Shown here piece by piece: positions 51,926 to 61,095 of a stretch of 64,000 nucleotides of DNA. The stretch lies in assembly GCF_014203045.1 (NCBI RefSeq), contig NZ_JACHIF010000008.1:62001-126000 (forward strand). The letters run 5' to 3'. The DNA is from Prosthecobacter dejongeii (GTDB lineage: Bacteria; Verrucomicrobiota; Verrucomicrobiia; Verrucomicrobiales; Verrucomicrobiaceae). The notes below the pieces were generated by a model that saw only the letters and a list, made by a program, of their open reading frames with translations, was not told the origin of the DNA and did not search any database. The number at the start of each line of letters is the position of its first letter. Within the stretch, counting starts at the first letter, position 1. A program made the position numbers and the translations under genes.

Positions 51926-52702
51926 ATGAACGCCATCCTGCGGGAACTCCTCTACCTGCTCCAGCCCTTTTGCTTGGCCTGGCTACTGCTCACTGTTTGG
52001 CTGCTGCGCATGCTGTGGAAAAGGCTTTGGCGTTGGTCCCTCTTGCCGATGAGCGCATGGTTGATTTTGACGACCATCTCCTGCACTTCAATCCCATCGT
52101 GGCTGATGGCCGGTCTGGAATCTCGTCATTCGCTGCCTGCCGCCGCAGAGATGCAGAGCGCAGACGCGATTGTTTGCCTGGGCGGCGGCGTGGAGCCTTC
52201 TCTGATGGAGCCGACGGGGATGCACTTGGCTCGTGGGGCGGACCGCATTGCCACAGCTTTATCCATGGCTATTTCAGGAGTGGCTCCAGTCCTGGTGATC
52301 GGCGGCGGCGGTTATGAGCACGAAGGTCGGTTCGTTTCCGAAGCCGATGCCATTTTTGACAACTTGGCCAATTACCCCAAGCTGAACTTTGAGCAAATCA
52401 GTCTGGGCGTTTGTACCAACACTCGAGATGAAGCACTCAAAGTCGCCGAATTGATGGAAAAACGTGGTTGGAAAAAGATTCTCCTCGTTACCTCGGCCAG
52501 TCACATGCCACGTGCAGTGGGTACGTTTAAGAAAGCAGGCATTTCAGTCGTGCCTGTGCCTTGCCATTACATGAGCAGCTTTCACCGACTCGGAGAAGTG
52601 GATTGGATCCATCTACCTTACGTGGGTTCGTTCGAACTGTTTGATGCTTGGCTGCACGAGTGGATCGGCAGCCACATCTATTCATGGCGGGGTTGGTTGT
52701 GA
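51926..52702 (+). CDS. YdcF/ElyC-like DUF218 membrane protein
   Basis: A 258-residue protein. Two N-terminal hydrophobic segments (about 8-27 and 35-60) are followed by a DUF218 domain: ADAIVCLGGGVEPSL, RGADRIATALSMA, VLVIGGGG, NTRDEALKVAELMEKRGWKKILLVTSASHMPRAVGTFKKAGI. ElyC of this family is tied to envelope and peptidoglycan homeostasis in E. coli; the reaction is unknown. It starts 1 base after mazG. Confidence 0.87.
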   Translation: MNAILRELLYLLQPFCLAWLLLTVWLLRMLWKRLWRWSLLPMSAWLILTTISCTSIPSWLMAGLESRHSLPAAAEMQSADAIVCLGGGVEPSLMEPTGMHLARGADRIATALSMAISGVAPVLVIGGGGYEHEGRFVSEADAIFDNLANYPKLNFEQISLGVCTNTRDEALKVAELMEKRGWKKILLVTSASHMPRAVGTFKKAGISVVPVPCHYMSSFHRLGEVDWIHLPYVGSFELFDAWLHEWIGSHIYSWRGWL

Positions 52703-52727
52703 ACGCACTCTTAGTTAGGTTGACCTA

Positions 52728-54269
52728 TCACTTAATTGCGGCGTAGAAGGCATCCGTCTGCTCCGCATCTGGCACGATCTCAATCAGGAGGGGGCCTTCC
52801 GGAAGGTCTTCCAGTTGGTCTGGATGTGTGACTTGCAGGTAATTCATCCCCCACATCTGAGCCCAGGGGGCGAAGGTGACACGGTGGCGATTTTCGATGA
52901 TGTGGCGGGCCTGGCGTGACAGGCTACGCAAGGAGGAAACCTGGGAAAAGATTTTACCACCTCCATTGTTGATGACGACAAGCTTGCGATTCCCCTGAGG
53001 AAGTTGGGGCATGATCCATGGAGCTGCGAGATCATACAGAGCGCTGAGATCGCCAATGACAAGCCAACTTTCACGAACAATAGCGCTCATGCCTAACCAA
53101 GTGGAAACGATGCCATCAATCCCATTGGCCCCGCGGTTGGAGAAAAATTCCACTTCATGCTGAAGGGAACTTACCCCCAGATTGAATTCACGAATCGGTA
53201 AGCTATTTCCCAGAAACACGCGAGCCATCGCTGGGATATGCATGGCCAGCTCTCGGATCCAGGCTGGTTCTGAAAGTGGGTAGTCACTCATGCAGGCCTG
53301 CACATCTGGGGCTTTGCTGGCGACAATCGCAGGAGGTAGCTGGAATTTAGCCAAACCCTGAAGGCAAGACCAAGGAAGGGTCTGCACCCGCTGCTGGCGG
53401 GCTAGACCGGGAAAAGGGAGGCGTGAGATGTTGGTCACATGGATCTCTGGTCGGTCCTCAAGATCTCGCCACCAGCGAGCAGTCGGCACGCCACCGATGC
53501 GGATGATCTGCTGAACGTCCAGTGCCTGGAAGTGAGACTCTGCAGCTACATGCAAGAGGTGGTCCAGCTTGGGTTTATCTGCCCATTTGCCCCATAGATT
53601 CGATGTGGCTTCAGCCATGATCGGTACCCCTAAATTAGCCAATACTGGAGCGACACTCTGGGCCTCCGATTTGGTCAAACCAGAGACCAGAATGGCCGTG
53701 GGCAGAGATTCGACCGCGAAAACGGGGGCCGTCGGTGCTTTGGCTGCGGCCGGGCCATGGTGGGCTAGGAAATCCACGCCGTTGTGGTTGGTATCTAACG
53801 GCTCGTCCAGGCAAATATTGATGTGTAAGGGGCGCGGACCGATGCGGGTGGGCCATGACATGCTGATGCCCACTTCCACATCCAGACAGGCGGAGACATA
53901 GTCACCAAAAAGATTTTTTTGCTCGATCGCCTGAGGGGCTCCCGTGCCACGAAAACGGCGTGGCCTATCCGCCGTGATCAAGACCAGAGGGAGGCCTTGA
54001 TAGTGTGCCTCAATGGCTGCGGGCAGTAGCTCTGCCGCAGCGGTCCCCGAAGTCGTCAAGACTGCGACAGGGGCCCGATCTGCCAAGATGCGCCCAATGG
54101 CGAAAAAGGCTGCACTTCGTTCTTCGAAAAAATTCCAAAGCTTCACACCTTCACTTTCGGTCAAAGCCGCGATGATCGGTGCATTGCGTGCTCCCGCAGC
54201 CACACAGACCTCCGCCACTCCCATACGGGCGAGTGCGGTGATGAGAGAGCGGATGATGTGAGTATTCAT
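52728..54269 (-). CDS. menD: 2-succinyl-5-enolpyruvyl-6-hydroxy-3-cyclohexene-1-carboxylate synthase
   Basis: A 513-residue thiamine-diphosphate enzyme joining isochorismate and 2-oxoglutarate in menaquinone synthesis. N-terminal VCVAAGARNAPIIAAL, with FFEERSAAFFAIG (catalytic Glu), and TTSGTAAAELLPA, LITADRPRRFRGTGAPQAIEQ match MenD. The C-terminal ThDP/Mg site is VIGDLSALYDLAAPW then VVINNGGGKIF. The start at 54269 gives MNTHIIRSLITALAR. It is 22 bases downstream of menF. Other men genes are not in the window. Confidence 0.92.
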   Translation of the reverse strand: MNTHIIRSLITALARMGVAEVCVAAGARNAPIIAALTESEGVKLWNFFEERSAAFFAIGRILADRAPVAVLTTSGTAAAELLPAAIEAHYQGLPLVLITADRPRRFRGTGAPQAIEQKNLFGDYVSACLDVEVGISMSWPTRIGPRPLHINICLDEPLDTNHNGVDFLAHHGPAAAKAPTAPVFAVESLPTAILVSGLTKSEAQSVAPVLANLGVPIMAEATSNLWGKWADKPKLDHLLHVAAESHFQALDVQQIIRIGGVPTARWWRDLEDRPEIHVTNISRLPFPGLARQQRVQTLPWSCLQGLAKFQLPPAIVASKAPDVQACMSDYPLSEPAWIRELAMHIPAMARVFLGNSLPIREFNLGVSSLQHEVEFFSNRGANGIDGIVSTWLGMSAIVRESWLVIGDLSALYDLAAPWIMPQLPQGNRKLVVINNGGGKIFSQVSSLRSLSRQARHIIENRHRVTFAPWAQMWGMNYLQVTHPDQLEDLPEGPLLIEIVPDAEQTDAFYAAIK

Positions 54270-54291
54270 GTAGAGGGCAGGGGGACAAAGG

Positions 54292-55311
54292 TTAAAGCCC
54301 CAGCATCGCAATCACAGATTCCCGCTTCAGCCTGAGCTCCCGCCATTCGTGGTCAAAGGCACTACCGCCCACAATGCCACAGCCAGAAGGGAGTTGGGCT
54401 TGGTTACCTGCCCAACTCATGCCACGGATGGCCACAACTACATGGCAAGTGGGGATTTCCCCAGGCTCGATAAAACCAAAAGGAGCCCCAAAGAAACCAG
54501 GAACATTCAATTGGCTGCGATACTCCCGCAGACGGGCCAGCCAGGGTTCTTCGCGGGGCAGGCAGCCGACAGCAGGTGTGGGGTGGAGTTCCTTCACCAA
54601 AGCCCCTGGCTCTGACGGGCGCTCTAGGGTCACACGCAGATGACTTTGGAAGTGCAGCAGTCCAGTCGTCTGGCATAGCCCGCGTGGCTCACGCTGTACC
54701 TGGCCCAATGTGCTAAGCCGATCTGTAAGATAGCGCACGACGATCTCATGCTCTTCGATCTCTTTAACATCAGTGAGAAAAGCAGCCTGGTCCCCAGGTT
54801 TGGCCGTTCCAGCGAGGGCCATGGTCTCCACCGTTTGGCCCTGCAGCCGAAAGAGCAATTCAGGCGTTGCACCCAGATAGCCGCCCTGGGCATTTACCCA
54901 GCCGTAGCCCCAGGTATTGGTGGGGGCTGACATCACACGTTCTAGTAGCCGCACAGGATCACCTTCAGTGATGGTCCCACTTTCCGTCAAGACGGGCACC
55001 ATTTTTTCAAGCCGACGAGCTAGCACCTCGCGCCGAATCCTGCGAAAGGCCATTTTGAACCATTCGGTCGCAGGCTTCGCCCACTGGATGTGGGGGGGCT
55101 GTGCGCCATTCCAGCCCGTGGTTGTGGCAAGGGTTTCTGGAGCTACTTCAATAAGTCGTGCGGGCTTCTTCCAAGGCTTAGCGTCGGTGAGGTCGAAATC
55201 GTTGACATAGAACACCCCGCCCCCGGCTGGGGCCTCTGCGAAAGACTCAAAGGGGCCTTGGCCGATCCACGCCCGTCCACCGGGCAACCTGAAAAATGCG
55301 ATATCCGTCAT
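54292..55311 (-). CDS. menF: Isochorismate synthase
   Basis: A 339-residue chorismate-utilising enzyme that commits chorismate to menaquinone. The conserved part is GYGWVNAQGGYLGATPELLFRLQGQTVETMALAGTA, then KEIEEHEIVVRYL, LHPTPAVGCLPREEPW and CGIVGGSAFDHEWRELRLKRESV. The start at 55311 (MTDIAFFRLPGG) is chosen; a second Met lies two codons earlier. It is the first gene of menF-menD. An EntC-type siderophore role is less likely because menD is coupled. Confidence 0.9.
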   Translation of the reverse strand: MTDIAFFRLPGGRAWIGQGPFESFAEAPAGGGVFYVNDFDLTDAKPWKKPARLIEVAPETLATTTGWNGAQPPHIQWAKPATEWFKMAFRRIRREVLARRLEKMVPVLTESGTITEGDPVRLLERVMSAPTNTWGYGWVNAQGGYLGATPELLFRLQGQTVETMALAGTAKPGDQAAFLTDVKEIEEHEIVVRYLTDRLSTLGQVQREPRGLCQTTGLLHFQSHLRVTLERPSEPGALVKELHPTPAVGCLPREEPWLARLREYRSQLNVPGFFGAPFGFIEPGEIPTCHVVVAIRGMSWAGNQAQLPSGCGIVGGSAFDHEWRELRLKRESVIAMLGL

Positions 55312-55399
55312 GTGCATCGTATAGTGAAACGCATGTGCGGAGGTGCAAGGGGCGAGGATTTCGCTTTTCGGTTTTCTCAAACCGAGTTTACATAGGGAT

Positions 55400-56032
55400 A
55401 TGCGACTGACTCACTTTGCTCTGGCACTCACCATCATCCTTCTGGCCATCACCAGCTACCTAGCCTGGGAAGGGCAGCAAGAGATCAAAGGGCTGAAGCG
55501 CGAGCGTGAATTTGATAAAGAACAACTCCGTGCGGAGAAGACGGCGAAACCAGACCAGGGATCTTTGATCCCTCTCCCATCTGCTCCTGCGGCTAGCATC
55601 ACGCCGCCTCCATCCCCAGGCACCATCGCGCTAGCCCCAACGGCACCGCCTGCCGAAGCTATGGCGGGCACGAGCACACTGCCTGGCGGCGGGTTGACGA
55701 TTCCTAAATCTGTCGCCGAGGCCGAGTCTAAAGGCATCTCCACGAACACCGTCACACCTTTACAGAAGCAAATCCTGGCATCGCTACCCATCGCAAAAGT
55801 GAAAACCGTGGTCAAGGAGCAAGGCTTCGTGGTCCTGGATGCAGGTTCCAAACAAGGTCTAAAGAGAGGTCAGAAATTTGAAATCCGCCGGGCCAATGCG
55901 GTGCTGGCCAAAATCACGCTGACCGACGCTATCGAAGAAGCCGAAGCGGTGGCCGACCTGGATTTTGCCTCCATTCCTTCAGGGGTAGAAGTTGAGCCTG
56001 GAGACGAAATCATCGCCCCTGTGGTCCGCTAA
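55400..56032 (+). CDS. Membrane-anchored envelope protein of unknown function
   Basis: A 210-residue protein. It has one N-terminal hydrophobic anchor (about 5-20), a short charged coiled-coil-like stretch (QQEIKGLKREREFDKEQLR), a Pro/Ala/Ser-rich linker (about 50-100), and a C-terminal domain of about 80 residues (VVKEQGFVVLDAGSKQGLKRGQKFEIRR; GVEVEPGDEIIAP). That domain resembles the small beta-barrel of FlgT-C/peptidase-M23-associated modules. Its stop overlaps the tlyA start (TAATG), so the two are translationally coupled. Function unknown. Confidence 0.7.
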   Translation: MRLTHFALALTIILLAITSYLAWEGQQEIKGLKREREFDKEQLRAEKTAKPDQGSLIPLPSAPAASITPPPSPGTIALAPTAPPAEAMAGTSTLPGGGLTIPKSVAEAESKGISTNTVTPLQKQILASLPIAKVKTVVKEQGFVVLDAGSKQGLKRGQKFEIRRANAVLAKITLTDAIEEAEAVADLDFASIPSGVEVEPGDEIIAPVVR

Positions 56033-56778
56033 TGGCCAGGATTCGTCTTGATCTCGCCCTCGTTCAGCGTGGGCTGGTACCTTCCCGTGAACAGGCTAAA
56101 AGGCTCATCATGGCAGGGGAGGTTTTCCTTGGGGAAGAACTCATCACTAAACCGGGGTGGCTCATACGGCAGGATGCGGTCTTGAGGGTCAAGGAACCAC
56201 CTCGTTTTGTGAGCCGAGGTGGGTTCAAAATGGAGGGGGCCCTCGAACATTTCGGGATCCATGTCGCCGGTTGGGTGGCAATGGATGTGGGTGCATCCAC
56301 CGGGGGATTTACAGATTGTCTGCTCCAGCGCGGGGTTGCCAAGGTCTATGCCTTTGATGTCGGCACAAACCAGATGGTCTGGAAGTTACGCAATGACCCG
56401 CGCGTGATCTGCCGTGAGAATTTTAATGTCCGTCATCTCGTGCCTGCCGATGTGCCTGAGCAGGTTGATTTCATCGTTGCGGATGTCTCATTCATCTCGC
56501 TCACATTGGTTCTTCCTGGGGCGCTTTCTGCTTTAAAGCCGGGTGGCCAGGCCCTGGTCTTGGTAAAACCTCAGTTTGAACTCAGCCGCGAGGAGATCGG
56601 CAAAGGGGGCATCGTGCGTGAGCCAGAACTTCATCTCAAAGCCTGCGCCCGCATCCAGACCTTTGTGGAAGGGTGCCCAGATTTAGAATGGCGTGGGATC
56701 GTAGAATCCTCCATCCAAGGAACCGACGGCAACCGCGAGTTTTTAGCTTGGTTCGCGAAACGCGTCTTACCAGAGTGA
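56032..56778 (+). CDS. tlyA: TlyA family rRNA 2'-O-methyltransferase
   Basis: A 248-residue protein. The N-terminal S4 RNA-binding domain (1-60; RIRLDLALVQRGLVPSREQAKRLIMAGEVFLG) is followed by an FtsJ-type methyltransferase (about 62-245). SRGGFKMEGAL starts it; MDVGASTGGFTDCLLQRGV binds SAM; VDFIVADVSFISL and LVKPQFEL carry the catalytic Asp and Lys. Known members methylate 2'-O-cytidines in 16S and 23S rRNA. It is coupled to the upstream envelope gene and its 3' end overlaps the convergent gene at 56767 by 12 bases. Confidence 0.92.
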   Translation: MARIRLDLALVQRGLVPSREQAKRLIMAGEVFLGEELITKPGWLIRQDAVLRVKEPPRFVSRGGFKMEGALEHFGIHVAGWVAMDVGASTGGFTDCLLQRGVAKVYAFDVGTNQMVWKLRNDPRVICRENFNVRHLVPADVPEQVDFIVADVSFISLTLVLPGALSALKPGGQALVLVKPQFELSREEIGKGGIVREPELHLKACARIQTFVEGCPDLEWRGIVESSIQGTDGNREFLAWFAKRVLPE

Positions 56779-57201
56779 AAATCCGATAGTTACGGCCTTG
56801 CGCACTTTACGATGCATCATAAGGCACACCCCAGCGACAGCGTAGAGTAAGTTCAGCGTTCCCAACCAAAAAGGCAGGAAATCATGAGGAATCAAAGCCT
56901 CATTTTCAGTATTCAAAGAGGGGGCGACTTGCGTTAAAAAGAAAACTCCGGTGGCGCTAAAAAGCAAAAACATCAAGCCTAACAAATGACGGCAAAAGCT
57001 GTTGGCGGACATCATTCCCACGAGAGGGAGAATGGTTAAAATGTACCACAAAGCTGCCGCTACGGCCCACAACAACAAACCATGACTGATCAATAAGGCC
57101 ACTATGGAAATGCCGCACAGAAGGTGAGCAATCAGAATACGTCGGGTGAAGTGAACTTCATCCCGTAAAATGGCAGCGCGATTGCGTTGTACATCCAGCA
57201 T
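56767..57201 (-). CDS. Four-helix membrane protein of unknown function
   Basis: A 144-residue protein starting MLDVQRNRAAILRDEVHFTRR at 57201. The helix order is LIAHLLCGISIVALLISHGLLLW, AALWYILTILPLVGMM, HLLGLMFLLFSATGVFFL and FWLGTLNLLYAVAGVCLMM, with a short basic C-terminus. I recognise no family. The frame stays open a further 128 codons upstream, but that part overlaps the beta-helix gene on the same strand and is not protein-like. The gene likely starts in the 191-base gap after the beta-helix stop at 57393. Confidence 0.7.
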   Translation of the reverse strand: MLDVQRNRAAILRDEVHFTRRILIAHLLCGISIVALLISHGLLLWAVAAALWYILTILPLVGMMSANSFCRHLLGLMFLLFSATGVFFLTQVAPSLNTENEALIPHDFLPFWLGTLNLLYAVAGVCLMMHRKVRKAVTIGFSLW

Positions 57202-57392
57202 CTTACTTACGGATTGTAGAGGGTTGCCTGTTTTGGTCAATCTGCATTTTCTATTAAGATTAAACAAAGGGGGGCAAGGTGGTTCTTCGGATCTGAGAGA
57301 CTTGATTCTTAACGATTTAATTTGGGTTTCTGGATTCTTAAATTTGCGATCAAGGGATTCAAATCTCCCCAAACTGCCTCTGGAAGCGTCAT

Positions 57393-58592
57393 TTAGCGAG
57401 ATTCCAGGTTGTCTTTGACCAGACTGGATTTGTCTGTCTCCATCACAAACCACCCCTGACCTTCTGACAATTTTCGTCCACAATCGGTGGCCAAGTTTTG
57501 AGTGATCATCATGCCTTTGCAGGGCTTGGTACTCCAAATGGCGGCAGAGGAAAGTCCGCTGAAGGTATTCGCACTCAGGGTGCAATGAGAGGGGCCTTCG
57601 AGTAGAATGCCCGTGCCTTCATCGATGCTCATGGGCGTTTTACCTTCGGCAGGGCGTTTATCCTGCGCGGCTCCGATGTGGGTGTTGCAGAAGTTGTTTC
57701 CAGAAAGGGTATTGCGCCCAGAGTCAGCGCTGATACGCACGGAAAACTTGTGGGCGATGGTGAAGGTGTTGGCGCTTATCGAGCAGCCGTGAGCATCGCG
57801 AAGGTCAATCCCACCTTCCAAATGGTGAGCGATGACGTTGGCGCTGAGGGTGATGCCGTAGCAATCACGATCTAGGATCACGGCCGTACCATTGCACTCT
57901 TCAATCATGTTGCCACTGACCACGGAACCATAGGTGTTTTCGATCACCACTCCGTGACGCAAGTGATCATCCACGTTATTGCCATTCATGCAAAGGTTGA
58001 AGGAATCGGTACAGTGCAGGGCATCTTGATTCTCCTCAAAGTGGTTGGCATTCACGACGATGTCGTGACAGTTGATGATCTCAATGCCACACTTTTTGTT
58101 ATAGGTGAAGATGCATCCATTGATGCGTGGGTCTTCAAAACAATCCAGCAATTGTACGCCGTGGCCTCCATGGTGGTCCACCGACATCCCGCTGAGATAG
58201 ATCTCTTGGATGGATTCGGCAAAGATGCCATCTCCACTCTTCTCCTGCCCCTGGATGCGGAAATCTGCCAACTGTATGCGCCATAGTTTGGCCTTTTTAT
58301 CCTGATCCAATGTGGGTGGGCGCAGAATTAGGGCAGGTTTGCCCTCCTCGTTTTTATTGATGATGCAGGTAGCTGCACCAGCTCCTACGATACGGGTATC
58401 CTCCGTGTGAATTCGCAAAGGTTCGGTGATTTCAAATTTACCAGGTGGTAGCATCACAATCCCTCCGGATAGAGGAACGGAGTCAAAGGCAGCCTGCAGG
58501 TTAGGAAACCGGGCGGCATCCACGGTGACCGGGGTGACATCGGCCGCGAAGGTGGTCGCGGCCAGGAGACAGAGGAGGGGAGTGAAACGCAT
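57393..58592 (-). CDS. Secreted right-handed parallel beta-helix repeat protein
   Basis: A 399-residue exported protein with a signal peptide (1-16, ending TTFA). The first strand region PVTVDAARFPNLQAAFDSVPLSGGIVMLPPGKFEIT is the typical opening of pectate-lyase-like beta-helices. About ten NosD/PbH1-type coils follow, in which Asn-ladder patterns recur (VVNANHFEENQDALHC, VVSGNMIEECNGTAVIL, TLSANVIAHHLEGGIDL, SISANTFTIAH). Catalytic residues of a lyase cannot be pinned down. It is divergent from the sulfatase gene across 77 bases, suggesting shared work on a sulfated polysaccharide, which is inference. Confidence 0.87.
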   Translation of the reverse strand: MRFTPLLCLLAATTFAADVTPVTVDAARFPNLQAAFDSVPLSGGIVMLPPGKFEITEPLRIHTEDTRIVGAGAATCIINKNEEGKPALILRPPTLDQDKKAKLWRIQLADFRIQGQEKSGDGIFAESIQEIYLSGMSVDHHGGHGVQLLDCFEDPRINGCIFTYNKKCGIEIINCHDIVVNANHFEENQDALHCTDSFNLCMNGNNVDDHLRHGVVIENTYGSVVSGNMIEECNGTAVILDRDCYGITLSANVIAHHLEGGIDLRDAHGCSISANTFTIAHKFSVRISADSGRNTLSGNNFCNTHIGAAQDKRPAEGKTPMSIDEGTGILLEGPSHCTLSANTFSGLSSAAIWSTKPCKGMMITQNLATDCGRKLSEGQGWFVMETDKSSLVKDNLESR

Positions 58593-58669
58593 GGCAAACC
58601 TACGTATTGCCGGAGAGGGATTGTGCGAGCGAGTTGCAAGTGATGGCTGGGAATGCTCCATTGAGTGAG

Positions 58670-60673
58670 ATGTTTTTCCCCGTCCGGTTTTTTCTCCTTG
58701 TTTTTTGTCTCGGCTCCATCACCGCCGTGGCGGCTCCTAAAGCCAAAACCCGTAGTGCGGCGGGTAAGCCGAATGTGCTTTTCATCATGGCTGATGATCT
58801 CAAAGACTATGTAGGCTGGATGGGCGGGCATCCGCAGGCGCAGACACCTAACATGGATCGCCTTGCCAAAATGGGCATGCGTTTCACTAATGCCCACTGC
58901 AACTATGCGCTGTGCAATCCCTCTCGCACAAGCTTACTGACGGGGCTACTGCCAGCCTCCAGTGGCGTTTTTGGCAATGAGCAGGATTGGCGGCGCAGTG
59001 TGCAGGTGATCGGCAAACCGACCTTGCCTGAGCATTTTAAAACCATGGGGTTCGCCACAGCCGCCGGGGGCAAAATTTTTCATGCCAATCATGGCGGGCC
59101 TGAAGGTCGCCTCGCGGGTTGGCATGGGGGCCGGCGTGGTTTCGAGCAGGATGCCGCCTGGGATACCCGTTTTCCTGAGACGGGAGTGCAGATTCCTGAC
59201 CTGCCTGTGCATACGGGGCAAAATTTTAATGGCATGAATTCCTGGCATTGGGATTGGGGCCAGATTGATGTGCCGGATGAATTGACGGAAGATGGTGCGG
59301 TCACCACTTGGGCGGCAGGGTTTCTTAAACAGAAAGCCAAAAAACCCTTTTTCCTTTCTGTGGGCCTGTATCGTCCACACTCGCCCTGGTATGTGCCTCA
59401 GAAGTATTTTGACCTGTTCCCGCTGGACAGCATTCAACTGCCAGAGGTGAAGGAGGGAGATCTGGAGGATGTGCCTGAATTTGCTCGCTCCTATAATAAG
59501 GCAGGAAGTCATCACGATGAAATCGTGACAAAAAATCAGTGGCAGGAAGCGGTGCGCGCTTACCTAGCCAGCGTGGCTTTCTGTGACGCCATGCTGGGCC
59601 AAGTTCTGGATGCGCTGGCCACTGGCCCGAATGCAAAAAATACGATCATCGTCTTCACTTCGGATCACGGCTGGTATCTTGGCGAAAAGCGCCTGTGGCA
59701 TAAAGGCAAACTTTGGGAGGAGGCCACCCGTGTGCCCCTGACGATCTACGCCCCAGGTTTGACAAAAGAAGACACTGTCAGTGATCAGCCTGTGTCGCTG
59801 GTTGATCTCTATCCCACTCTTTGTGATTTGGTTAAGATCGCCAAACCTGAGCACCTGGACGGCCACAGCCTGCTGCCTCTTTTGAAAGATCCCTCCAGCA
59901 TAAGCGAGGGGCCTGCCATTACCACCATGGGGGGAGGCAAAAAGGTAAGCTATGCGGCGCGGAGTGATCGCTGGCGTTACATTCGATACGCAGATGGCAG
60001 TGAGGAACTCTATGATCACCAGTCTGACCCTCATGAGTGGACGAATGTGGCAGCAGAGCCTTCTCATGCTGCATTGAAACAAGAACTAGCTGCCTATTTC
60101 CCGAAGGAATTTAAACGTGCCTCTCGCATGCCCGAAGAGGTGGGCACTAAGCCCAGTGATGACGGCAGTGTGCATCTGAAACTGCAAATCGGTGATGAGC
60201 TGAGCGCTGAGGAATCTCCAAGCATTCAGGGAAGGGGGCTGTTTGTGGACGCTGTATTTGATTATAATCCGCGAGTGGATGCAGACAGCACCCTTGTTTC
60301 CCAGGGTCATGCAAAGATGGGCTGGGCTTTACATTTGGTCGCAGGGAAGCCGACGCTGAGCCTCTTCCAAGAGGGCAAAGTTACTTCCATCACGGGAGAT
60401 GGTTTAGTCGCTGGCTCCTGCAATGTGAGGGCGATGATTGATGCCGATGGGCTTATGTCGTTGGCTGTCCCTGGCCGGAGTGAAGTTTTGGGGGTGACTC
60501 CTTTTGCCGATGGTTTTCCTTCTCAGCCTACTGAGGGCTTGAGCGCAGGGAAAAGCTTTGGCCCCCTGAGCGTGTCGGATTTTCCTGATAGCACTCCCTG
60601 GGATGGTCAAGTTCAGCGTCTTCGTATCACCCTTATGCCACCTAAAGAGACCGTGGCGAAGCCAGGGAATTGA
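58670..60673 (+). CDS. Secreted type I sulfatase (iduronate-2-sulfatase-like)
   Basis: A 667-residue exported sulfatase. Signal peptide 1-22 (ATG at 58670, preceded by GAGTGAG). Metal site NVLFIMADDL (Asp42, Asp43). Sulfatase signature CNPSRTSLLTG, with Cys82 as the residue to be converted to formylglycine. FTSDHGWYLGEKRLWHKGKLWEEATRVPL carries the remaining metal and sulfate ligands, as in human IDS-type enzymes. The sulfatase domain ends near 490. An added C-terminal module of about 170 residues is beta-rich and may bind carbohydrate. An in-frame ATG at 58643 would add nine residues before the signal. Confidence 0.93.
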   Translation: MFFPVRFFLLVFCLGSITAVAAPKAKTRSAAGKPNVLFIMADDLKDYVGWMGGHPQAQTPNMDRLAKMGMRFTNAHCNYALCNPSRTSLLTGLLPASSGVFGNEQDWRRSVQVIGKPTLPEHFKTMGFATAAGGKIFHANHGGPEGRLAGWHGGRRGFEQDAAWDTRFPETGVQIPDLPVHTGQNFNGMNSWHWDWGQIDVPDELTEDGAVTTWAAGFLKQKAKKPFFLSVGLYRPHSPWYVPQKYFDLFPLDSIQLPEVKEGDLEDVPEFARSYNKAGSHHDEIVTKNQWQEAVRAYLASVAFCDAMLGQVLDALATGPNAKNTIIVFTSDHGWYLGEKRLWHKGKLWEEATRVPLTIYAPGLTKEDTVSDQPVSLVDLYPTLCDLVKIAKPEHLDGHSLLPLLKDPSSISEGPAITTMGGGKKVSYAARSDRWRYIRYADGSEELYDHQSDPHEWTNVAAEPSHAALKQELAAYFPKEFKRASRMPEEVGTKPSDDGSVHLKLQIGDELSAEESPSIQGRGLFVDAVFDYNPRVDADSTLVSQGHAKMGWALHLVAGKPTLSLFQEGKVTSITGDGLVAGSCNVRAMIDADGLMSLAVPGRSEVLGVTPFADGFPSQPTEGLSAGKSFGPLSVSDFPDSTPWDGQVQRLRITLMPPKETVAKPGN

Positions 60674-60694
60674 CCTGCAAGCAGAAGCGGGTTA

Positions 60695-61081
60695 ATGGCT
60701 ATCCCTTCAAATCTCATGCGCTGCCGCATCATTAAAGACTTCCGCTTCGAGGCTGCTCAAACGCTGCCTAATCTCCCTGGTAATCACAAGTGCACCCAGA
60801 TGCACGGTCATAGCTTTAAAGTGGAGATTGCTGTCGAAGGAGAGGTGGACCCCCATATCGGTTGGGTTTATGATCATGCCGAAATCAGCAAGGCCATGAA
60901 GCCGCTGCTGGACCGCATGGATCATGCTTATCTGAATGAGATCGAGGGGCTGGAGAATCCGACCATCGAAAACATGGCGGCTTGGCTCTGGAAAAAACTG
61001 TCTCCGCAACTTCCAGGCCTCTGCGAAATCGTCATTTACGAGACACCGACGGCACGCTGCGTTTTCCGTGGAGAGTTCTGA
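60695..61081 (+). CDS. queD: 6-carboxytetrahydropterin synthase-like protein
   Basis: A 128-residue QueD/PTPS-fold enzyme for queuosine precursor synthesis. FRFEAAQTLPNLPGNHKCTQMHGHSFKVEI includes catalytic Cys33 and zinc ligands His37 and His39. The first zinc ligand (His in the usual AAH) is Gln22 here. GWVYDHAEISKAMKPLLDRMDHAYLNEIEG and PTIENMAAWLW (catalytic Asp/His and Glu) follow. Length is normal for QueD. The start may be the second Met at 60716. It is 21 bases after the sulfatase stop and 14 before the next gene. Confidence 0.9.
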   Translation: MAIPSNLMRCRIIKDFRFEAAQTLPNLPGNHKCTQMHGHSFKVEIAVEGEVDPHIGWVYDHAEISKAMKPLLDRMDHAYLNEIEGLENPTIENMAAWLWKKLSPQLPGLCEIVIYETPTARCVFRGEF

Positions 61082-61095
61082 GGTGAGATAACCTC

